A stretch of DNA of 64,000 bases, from NCBI RefSeq assembly GCF_005250615.1, contig NZ_SULM01000005.1, forward strand, positions 310,001 to 374,000. The letters are read 5' to 3'. Position numbers and translations under genes: made by a program. The first letter of the stretch is position 1, and every line of letters starts with the position of its first letter. Under the pieces are notes generated by a model that ran no database searches, was not told where the DNA came from, and saw only the letters and a list, made by a program, of their open reading frames with translations. Source of the DNA: Pseudomonas rhizoryzae (lineage in GTDB: Bacteria; Pseudomonadota; Gammaproteobacteria; Pseudomonadales; Pseudomonadaceae). Positions 58,297-64,000 of this stretch are shown here, one piece after another.

Positions 58297-58740
58297 ATGG
58301 CAGCCCTCACGAAGATCGACCAGACCTTGCCCGGGCGAATCATCGATCTGCTCATCCAGCGCGGCACCACGGCCACCGACCGGCAGATAGCCGACGAGGT
58401 CGGGTGCAGGCCGATGACTGTCCACTACTACCGCCGCCAGCTCGACATGCCGGTACCGGGCCGGCGCTACCTAAGCGATGAACAGCGCCGCGCGGCCCGG
58501 CATCTGGAGCGAGCCACGGACAAGGCGATTGCCAAGCGCACGCAGTACCTGGCCGACCGCCGCCTGGGCTTCGTCGTCCCCGTCGAGGTCCACAGCGCAG
58601 GGCTGGTGTCCATCATCTCAAGCCGTGGCTCTTCGCTGACTTCTACTGTCGCCCGCGATGACCGCTGGCGCCGGCTGTTCACGACCGAGATGGCAGCCAG
58701 CAATTGGCTGACCACGGCGCCGAGCCACGCCCGCGCCTGA
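58297..58740 (+). CDS. Helix-turn-helix early protein
   Basis: The 147-residue protein has an N-terminal helix-turn-helix (ATDRQIADEVGCRPMTVHYYRRQLD in blocks, about 25-50) and a basic middle. Such small proteins are common near integrase genes. No specific family is recognised. AGGA lies upstream of the ATG at 58297. Confidence 0.65.
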   Translation: MAALTKIDQTLPGRIIDLLIQRGTTATDRQIADEVGCRPMTVHYYRRQLDMPVPGRRYLSDEQRRAARHLERATDKAIAKRTQYLADRRLGFVVPVEVHSAGLVSIISSRGSSLTSTVARDDRWRRLFTTEMAASNWLTTAPSHARA

Positions 58741-58801
58741 TCCCTCCTAAACCCTACCCCCACAAGCCTGCGCCCCGGCGCGGGATGAGAGAGCTATTGC
58801 C

Positions 58802-59458
58802 ATGAAGGAACGTCCGATTCTATTCAGCGGGCCGATGGTGCGCGCGATCCTCGAAGGGCGGAAGACCGTCACCCGTCGTGCTATCAAGCGAAGGAAGCGG
58901 AGCGCCGACACTAATTTTTCATTGGTCCAGCAGCAGGATGGATCTTGGCTTCCGTATCACACCTTTGATGAAAGCCTCATTGACGAACAGGGCTCAGAAC
59001 ATCCCATCGCCTGCCCGTTCGGCCAGGTCGGCGACCGGCTGTGGGTGCGCGAGACCTGGGCCGGCGTTGGCAACGTAGATCCGGGATACCTGACCTATCG
59101 CGCCACGTACCCAGCTTGTCTGCCTCCGAACCTCGAAAACGTGCCCGCTGATCTCCGGGCTGTTGGGGAGCGCTGGCGCCCTAGCATCCATATGCCGCGT
59201 GCAGCCTCACGCATCCTCCTGGAGATCACCGACGTGCGCGTCGAGCGCCTGCAGGACATCAGCGGCGACCAGGCGGAAGCCGAGGGCGTCGATTCAGCAC
59301 TGTGTAGGCAGTTCTTCGAAACCTCGCCGAGCCGGCATGAATGCAAAGAGGCGGTGATTCACGGCTTCGCTGGTCTATGGGCCTCCATAAACGGCGCCGA
59401 GTCCTGGCACGCGAACCCGTGGGTATGGGTCGTCGAGTTCCGGAAGGTTCTGCCCTGA
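58802..59458 (+). CDS. ASCH/PUA-like phage protein
   Basis: The 218-residue protein begins MKERPILFSGPMVRAILEGRKT, the start of a widespread lambdoid phage family with a predicted ASCH-like RNA-binding fold. Further blocks are GDRLWVRETW, SIHMPRAASRILLEITDVRVERLQ (in parts) and NPWVWVVEF. The role is not known. It is the third gene from the right end. Confidence 0.75.
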   Translation: MKERPILFSGPMVRAILEGRKTVTRRAIKRRKRSADTNFSLVQQQDGSWLPYHTFDESLIDEQGSEHPIACPFGQVGDRLWVRETWAGVGNVDPGYLTYRATYPACLPPNLENVPADLRAVGERWRPSIHMPRAASRILLEITDVRVERLQDISGDQAEAEGVDSALCRQFFETSPSRHECKEAVIHGFAGLWASINGAESWHANPWVWVVEFRKVLP

Positions 59459-59547
59459 CCACCCTATTTCAGCAACTGATCCCCTCCCGTTAGACCCGCC
59501 ACTCCCTATCACCCCGCACCGCTGGCCCTGGCCGGCGAGGAGCCCCC

Positions 59548-59886
59548 ATGTCTGCAGCTGAGGAACTGATCGACGACCGCGACAAGCTCAACGAGGCCCA
59601 ATTCGCCCAGTACCTGGGCATCACCGTTCGAGCGCTACGAACGCGGCGCGCCCGCAACCAAATCCCCGCCGGCGTCTGGATCAAGCAGGGCCGCGAGACC
59701 ATCTACAGCAAACGGAGGTATGAGGAATGGCTGGAAGCGCAATGGATATGCCCCGCGGAGTCGAAATCTTCCGCAATTCGCTCCGCATCCGCTTCACCTG
59801 GAACAAGCGGCGATTCAGCGAGACGCTCCCCTATCCCATCACGAAAAAGGGCATCGCGGCTGCATCCCGACTGCGTTCTCAGGTAG
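59548..59886 (+). CDS. Excisionase-like helix-turn-helix protein
   Basis: The first 65 residues form a MerR/Xis-type winged helix: EAQFAQYLGITVRALRTRRA, then IPAGVWIKQGRETIYSKRRYEEWL. Directionality factors of this type stand directly before the integrase. The frame continues to 59886, overlapping the integrase by 160 bp, and its last 45 residues are low-complexity. The real domain ends near residue 68. Confidence 0.7.
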   Translation: MSAAEELIDDRDKLNEAQFAQYLGITVRALRTRRARNQIPAGVWIKQGRETIYSKRRYEEWLEAQWICPAESKSSAIRSASASPGTSGDSARRSPIPSRKRASRLHPDCVLR

Positions 59887-60917
59887 TCGACCTGATCAAG
59901 CTCGGCCTGATGGACGACGCCAAATACGCCGAGCTCTTCCCGGGCTCGGCCCTGGCCGCCAGCAGCAACACCTTCGGCGAATACGCCCAGCTCTGGTTGG
60001 ACAGCCGCGGGATGGCCAAGGGCACCAGGAACAACTACCTAAGCGCCCTCAACATCTATTGGCAGCCGCATCTGGCACGCACCCGGATCGACCTGATTAC
60101 CCCGGCCCTGCTGCGGCGGATCGTCGCCGAGACCGAATGGACCTCGCCGGCGGTGAAGCGTAACGCGATGACGCGACTGTCGACGCTGCTGAAATCGGCG
60201 GTCAGCGATGGGCTGATCGAGAAGAACCCGGCCGAGGCGCTGGAGCTGCCCCGCCGGACGAAGAAGGAGGTGGACCCGTTCAGCCAGGCCGAGGCCGACC
60301 GAATCATCGAGGCGATGTATGCCCGCGATCACTGGCCCACCAGCATCTATGCCGCGCTCTATGAGTTCATGTTCTACAGCGGCGTCCGGATCGCTGAGGC
60401 CCTGGCGCTGCAGTGGGATGCGGTGGATCTAGAGAGTGGGCACGTCCGGATCTTCCGGGTGGTCGCCCTGGGCGAGGTGGAGGAGCGGACCAAGACCCAC
60501 AAGTCGCGGACCATCCTGCTCAACGAGCGATCGATCCATGCTCTGCGCTTCGCCCAGCAGTACGCCGAGCGGCGCCGGAAGGGATCGGGCAAGATCAAGG
60601 AGACGCCGTTCGTCTTCCCGCCCTCGAAGAACGCGGAGCACGTGAAGCAGACGTCGGACATCCACCACCAGTGGCGCCCTACCCTGGTCGCACTCGGCAT
60701 CCGGTACCGGCGCCCTTATAACTGCCGTCACACCTATGCGACAATGTGCTTAATGTCCGGCATGAACATCGCCTTCATCGCCCAACAGCTGGGAAACACG
60801 ATCCAGATACTCCTTTCCACCTACGCTCGCTGGATCAACTCAGGTTCAGACTGGAGCGAGATAGCCAAGCTCGGTATTGGTATCAAATCGGTATCAGCGA
60901 ATCCGGCGACGCTGTAA
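59727..60917 (+). CDS. int: Tyrosine integrase
   Basis: The 396-residue protein has an arm-binding N terminus (FRNSLRIRFTWNKRRFSETLP), a SAM-like core-binding domain (about 75-160) and a catalytic domain. The catalytic Arg is in YSGVRIAEAL. The second Arg is in YNCRHTYATM, with Tyr instead of His at the first box position. The tyrosine nucleophile is in STYARW. The usual His of LGH is Asn (LGN). It integrates the phage at the start of ybiT and ends 2 bp before attR. The start may also be the ATG at 59742. Confidence 0.93.
   Translation: MAGSAMDMPRGVEIFRNSLRIRFTWNKRRFSETLPYPITKKGIAAASRLRSQVVDLIKLGLMDDAKYAELFPGSALAASSNTFGEYAQLWLDSRGMAKGTRNNYLSALNIYWQPHLARTRIDLITPALLRRIVAETEWTSPAVKRNAMTRLSTLLKSAVSDGLIEKNPAEALELPRRTKKEVDPFSQAEADRIIEAMYARDHWPTSIYAALYEFMFYSGVRIAEALALQWDAVDLESGHVRIFRVVALGEVEERTKTHKSRTILLNERSIHALRFAQQYAERRRKGSGKIKETPFVFPPSKNAEHVKQTSDIHHQWRPTLVALGIRYRRPYNCRHTYATMCLMSGMNIAFIAQQLGNTIQILLSTYARWINSGSDWSEIAKLGIGIKSVSANPATL
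60873..60895 (+). promoter_or_regulatory. Candidate right arm-type integrase sites
   Basis: GGTATT, GGTATC and GGTATC begin at 60873, 60879 and 60890, inside the 3' end of int and 25-47 bp from attR. The same hexamer pair stands inside attL at 10098-10115. Confidence 0.4.
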
Positions 60918-60919
60918 GT

Positions 60920-60968
60920 CCTTGATAGGTAACCCCCTTGATCTCCACCGCTAACATCACCATGCAGT
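60920..60968 (+). repeat. attR (49-bp direct repeat)
   Basis: This is the right copy of the repeat at 9945-9993. It supplies the ribosome-binding site, TTG start and first ten codons of the intact ybiT gene. Confidence 0.95.
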
Positions 60969-62527
60969 TTGGCGCCAAGCCGCTGTTCGAGAACGTGTCC
61001 GTCAAATTCGGCAACGGCCATCGCTACGGCCTGATCGGTGCCAACGGCTGCGGCAAGTCCACCTTCATGAAGATTCTCGGGGGCGATCTCGAACCCACCG
61101 GTGGCCAGGTGATGCTCGAACCCAACGTGCGCCTGGGCAAGCTGCGCCAGGACCAGTTCGCCTATGAAGATTCCACCGTCATCGACACGGTGATCATGGG
61201 CCACGCCGAACTGGCGAAGGTCAAGGCCGAGCGCGACCGTATCTATTCGCTACCGGAAATGAGCGAAGAGGACGGCATGGCCGTGGCCGAGCTGGAAGTC
61301 CAGTTCGCCGAATTCGACGGCTACACCGCCGAAGCCCGCGCCGGCGAATTGCTGCTTGGCCTGGGCATTCCGCTGGAACAACACTTCGGCCCCATGAGCG
61401 CCGTCGCTCCCGGCTGGAAACTGCGGGTCCTGCTGGCCCAGGCGCTGTTCTCCGACCCGGAAGTGCTGCTGCTGGACGAACCGACCAACCACCTGGACAT
61501 CAACACCATCCGCTGGCTGGAAGGCATCCTGGTCGCGCGCAACAGCACCATGATCATCATTTCCCACGACCGCCACTTCCTCAACAGCGTCTGCACCCAC
61601 ATGGCCGACCTGGACTATGGTGAGCTGCGTCTCTTCCCGGGCAACTACGACGAGTACATGACCGCCGCGACCCAGGCCCGCGAGCGCTTGCTGTCGGACA
61701 ACGCCAAGAAGAAGGCCCAGATCGCCGAACTGCAGCAGTTCGTCAGCCGCTTCTCGGCCAACGCCTCCAAGGCCAAGCAGGCCACCAGCCGCGCCCGCCA
61801 GATCGACAAGATCCAGCTGGAAGAGGTCAAGCCGTCCAGCCGCGTGAGTCCCTTCATCCGTTTCGAGCAGTACAAGAAGCTGCACCGCCAGGCGGTGACG
61901 CTGGAAAACGTTACCCAGGGCTTCGACGGCACCCCGCTGTTCAAGCGCCTGGGCCTGCAGATCGAAGCCGGCGAGCGGGTCGCCATCATCGGCCCCAACG
62001 GTATCGGCAAGACCACCCTGCTGCGCACCCTGGTGGGCGAGCTGGCGCCGCAGAGTGGCGAGGTGAAATGGACCGACAGCGCCGACGTCGGCTACTTCGC
62101 CCAGGACCACGCCGATGACTTCGCCGACGATACGACCCTGTTCGACTGGATGGGCCAGTGGACCCAGGGCGGTGAGCAACTGGTGCGCGGTACCCTCGGC
62201 CGCATGCTGTTCTCCAGCGACGACATCCAGAAGTCGGTCAAGGTCATCTCCGGTGGCGAGCAGGGCCGCATGCTGTTCGGCAAGCTGATCCTGAAGAAGC
62301 CCAACGTGCTGGTGATGGACGAACCCACCAACCACCTGGACATGGAATCCATCGAAGCGCTGAACCTGGCGCTGGAGAACTATCCGGGCACCCTGATCTT
62401 CGTCAGCCACGACCGGGAATTCGTCTCTTCGCTTGCGACGCGCATCCTCGACATGAGCGAAAGCGGCGTGGTGGATTTCAGCGGTAGTTACGATGATTAC
62501 CTGCGCAGCCAAGGCATCAACGGCTGA
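60938..62527 (+). CDS. ybiT: ABC-F family ATPase YbiT
   Basis: The 529-residue protein has two ABC ATPase domains without membrane parts. The first Walker A is GANGCGKST (about 35) and the second GPNGIGKTT (about 352). Walker B/ABC-F motifs are [11 protein letters not shown] and [12 protein letters not shown], with the linker region between (about 245-300). It follows E. coli YbiT almost throughout. ABC-F proteins bind the ribosomal E site and help stalled translation. The TTG start with AGGT 7 bp upstream lies in attR, so the coding sequence is intact although its promoter is displaced. Confidence 0.93.
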   Translation: MISTANITMQFGAKPLFENVSVKFGNGHRYGLIGANGCGKSTFMKILGGDLEPTGGQVMLEPNVRLGKLRQDQFAYEDSTVIDTVIMGHAELAKVKAERDRIYSLPEMSEEDGMAVAELEVQFAEFDGYTAEARAGELLLGLGIPLEQHFGPMSAVAPGWKLRVLLAQALFSDPEVLLLDEPTNHLDINTIRWLEGILVARNSTMIIISHDRHFLNSVCTHMADLDYGELRLFPGNYDEYMTAATQARERLLSDNAKKKAQIAELQQFVSRFSANASKAKQATSRARQIDKIQLEEVKPSSRVSPFIRFEQYKKLHRQAVTLENVTQGFDGTPLFKRLGLQIEAGERVAIIGPNGIGKTTLLRTLVGELAPQSGEVKWTDSADVGYFAQDHADDFADDTTLFDWMGQWTQGGEQLVRGTLGRMLFSSDDIQKSVKVISGGEQGRMLFGKLILKKPNVLVMDEPTNHLDMESIEALNLALENYPGTLIFVSHDREFVSSLATRILDMSESGVVDFSGSYDDYLRSQGING

Positions 62528-62533
62528 GCCAGG

Positions 62534-62569
62534 GTTCGTGTAGTGGATCTCAAGACCCACTACACGAAC
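62534..62569. terminator. Long hairpin after ybiT
   Basis: Two perfect 13-bp arms (62534-62546 and 62557-62569) with a 10-base loop begin 6 bp after the ybiT stop. No T tract follows, so termination may be partial or bidirectional. Confidence 0.68.
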
Positions 62570-62983
62570 AAATAGAGGGTGCCCTGCGCGGTTACCGAAG
62601 GTATCATTTCGCACCGAAACGGGTACTCGACCAGGATCGCCGCGATCAACACCAACCGCTTGCGCTGGGAGACCGACAGGTCTCCTGCCACGTCTCGCAC
62701 AACGTGGCGCCCCCTCCGGGCGCGCTCGACGGTCCCCGCGTCGCAGCCTGCCGGACCCGCTCAGGGCGCCTGGCCACTCCGGTACGCCAGTCCAGCCTGC
62801 TCTCTTTCATCCCATCAGAACATTGCCGGACGGCCGCTGTCGCAACTGACTGCTGTGCCCTACCGGTTGCTTGCCCGTGCCCGGTCGTTACCGACCGTTG
62901 CCGGGTCGCCCAATCAGAGACCGGGCTCCGACGCCCGTTCTCCCTCAGGTGTAATGCGAGACACTGTCTCAGGAGTACGATGA
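62570..62983. other. Intergenic region before mqo
   Basis: This 414-bp region has no supported gene, although a frame from 62579 to 62983 is open by composition. It should contain the mqo promoter. An AGGAG at 62971 serves the mqo start. Confidence 0.5.
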
Positions 62984-64000
62984 ATGCACAGTGGTAACGA
63001 AGAGTCGGATTTCGTTTTCGTCGGCGCGGGTATCATGAGCGCGACCCTGGCGGTCATGCTCAAGGAGCTGGAGCCCACGAGTACCGTCGAGGTACTCGAA
63101 CTGCTCGACGTAGGCGCGGCGGAGAGTTCCAACCCCTGGAACAACGCCGGCACCGGCCATGCGGCCCTCTGCGAATTGAACTACACGCCCGAAAAGGCGG
63201 ACGGCAGCATCGACATCACCAAGGCGCTGAGCATCAACGCGATGTTCGAGGCGTCCAAGCAATTCTGGTCCTACCTGGTCGAGGAAGGCCACTTCGGCTC
63301 GCCGCGTGCCTTCATCAGCCCCGTGCCGCACATGTCCTTCGTCCATGGCGCCAAGGACATGGCCTTCCTGCGCAAGCGCTACGAGGCGCTCAAGGATCAC
63401 GCCTGCTTCGACGGCATGGAGTATTCCGAGGATCATGCCAAACTGCGCGAGTGGATGCCCCTGGTGATGGAAGGCCGGCCAGCCACCGAAGCCGTGGCGG
63501 CCACCTATGTGGGCGGCGGCACCGACGTCAACTTCGGCGCCCTGACCATGAGCCTGCTGGGCCACCTGCAGACCCGTAGTGGCACCAAAGTCAGCTACAA
63601 CCAGAAGGTGGTGGACCTGAGCCGCCAAGCGGATCAGCGCTGGCGCCTGACCATCGAAGACAGCCGCTCCGGTGCCACCCGCACCCTGATCGCCAAGTTC
63701 GTCTTCCTCGGCGCGGGCGGCGCGGCCCTGCCGCTGCTGCAGAAGTCCGGCATTCCGGAAGGCGCCGGCTACGGCGGCTTCCCGGTCAGCGGCCAGTGGC
63801 TGCGCTGCGACGATCCGCAGATCGTCGAACGCCACCAGGCCAAGGTCTACGGCCTGGCCGGGGTGAACTCCCCGCCGATGTCGGTCCCGCACCTGGATAC
63901 CCGCGTGGTGGACGGCAAGAAATCGCTGCTGTTCGGCCCCTTCGCCGGCTTCACCACCAAGTTCCTCAAGCGCGGCTCCTTCCTCGACCTGCCCAAGTCG
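62984..64000 (+). CDS. mqo: Malate:quinone oxidoreductase (5' part, cut by window end)
   Basis: The first 339 residues are present and the gene runs off the window. The FAD-binding start ([21 protein letters not shown]), [45 protein letters not shown] and [16 protein letters not shown] blocks are those of Mqo, the membrane-associated FAD enzyme that oxidises malate to oxaloacetate and feeds electrons to quinone. The ATG at 62984 is chosen by AGGAG 8 bp upstream. Pseudomonads rely on this enzyme in the citric acid cycle. Confidence 0.95.
   Translation, partial: MHSGNEESDFVFVGAGIMSATLAVMLKELEPTSTVEVLELLDVGAAESSNPWNNAGTGHAALCELNYTPEKADGSIDITKALSINAMFEASKQFWSYLVEEGHFGSPRAFISPVPHMSFVHGAKDMAFLRKRYEALKDHACFDGMEYSEDHAKLREWMPLVMEGRPATEAVAATYVGGGTDVNFGALTMSLLGHLQTRSGTKVSYNQKVVDLSRQADQRWRLTIEDSRSGATRTLIAKFVFLGAGGAALPLLQKSGIPEGAGYGGFPVSGQWLRCDDPQIVERHQAKVYGLAGVNSPPMSVPHLDTRVVDGKKSLLFGPFAGFTTKFLKRGSFLDLPKS

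Larger units (their letters stand above)
9945..60968 (+). mobile_element. Integrated lambdoid siphovirus prophage, about 51 kb
   Basis: The element is delimited by a 49-bp perfect direct repeat and carries a tyrosine integrase next to the right repeat. It has a full set of modules: integration, recombination, immunity, replication, lysis, packaging, head, long non-contractile tail and fibre. No essential module is obviously broken. A 1,720-residue tape measure protein, DUF1799 chaperone and tail tube proteins without a sheath gene point to siphovirus morphology. Early recombination genes run rightward from about 45.5 kb. Replication, lysis and structural genes run leftward from about 42.9 kb. 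The whole prophage appears inducible in principle. Confidence 0.95.

Noticed and set aside
61250-62614. Long leftward frame opposite ybiT
   Set aside because: It is antisense to a fully conserved ABC-F protein and has no motif of its own.
62579-62983. Open frame between ybiT and mqo
   Set aside because: It has Arg/Pro/Ser-rich low-complexity sequence, no ribosome-binding site and no motif, and it occupies the promoter region of mqo.

Overview
The window is a 64 kb piece of a GC-rich gammaproteobacterial chromosome, most likely a Pseudomonas species. The host proteins (exonuclease III, a cyclopropane-fatty-acid-synthase-type methyltransferase, the ABC-F protein YbiT and malate:quinone oxidoreductase) are of pseudomonad type. 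I could not run a search, so the species is not fixed. Host DNA occupies 1-9944 and 60969-64000. A complete-looking lambdoid siphovirus prophage of about 51 kb lies between.

The left host flank carries xthA, a PstS-like/OmpA fusion protein, a methyltransferase, a DUF192 protein, two tandem MFS transporters, a CFA-synthase-like enzyme, three small acidic or charged hypothetical proteins and a stand-alone receiver protein whose phospho-acceptor Asp is replaced by Asn. The prophage is bounded by a perfect 49-bp direct repeat (9945-9993 and 60920-60968). This repeat covers the ribosome-binding site, the TTG start and the first codons of ybiT. Insertion therefore removed ybiT from its own promoter but rebuilt an intact ybiT coding sequence 20 bp behind the integrase stop codon.

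The prophage is organised like lambda seen in mirror image. A control region at 42.6-45.5 kb holds cro and cII (leftward), cI (rightward) and two clusters of related 17-bp operators. One cluster lies between cro and cI. The other lies 2.5 kb away over a rightward promoter that is followed by a boxA-like antitermination signal. Between the clusters, in the position of lambda rexAB, sit small membrane proteins, a lipoprotein and an SOS-box-controlled DUF1654 gene. Leftward transcription runs cro, cII, an O-like gene with an iteron array inside it, a P-like gene overlapping O by 221 bp, RusA, NinB, two holins, a GH5-type glycoside hydrolase, a metallopeptidase, terminase, portal, protease/scaffold with a nested scaffold start, capsid, head-tail joining genes, tail tube proteins, a G/GT tail chaperone pair with a slippery frameshift site, tape measure, tail tip and fibre, endolysin, an SGNH esterase and Rz/Rz1. 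Several intrinsic terminators lie inside this operon, which implies antitermination.

A second immunity module resembling P22 immI (Arc-like repressor plus AntA antirepressor, with a divergent Mnt-like repressor and a three-site operator array) is inserted in the tail region at 21.9-23.7 kb. Rightward from 45.5 kb come small early genes, a YqaJ exonuclease, RecT, an SMC-like ATPase, a DEDDh exonuclease, a reversed AT-rich HEPN/AbiU2-like gene, a cytosine-5 methyltransferase with a long repeat region, a DPPY methyltransferase, an excisionase-like gene and the integrase. Two LexA boxes (10199-10220 and 45075-45094) tie accessory prophage genes to DNA damage.
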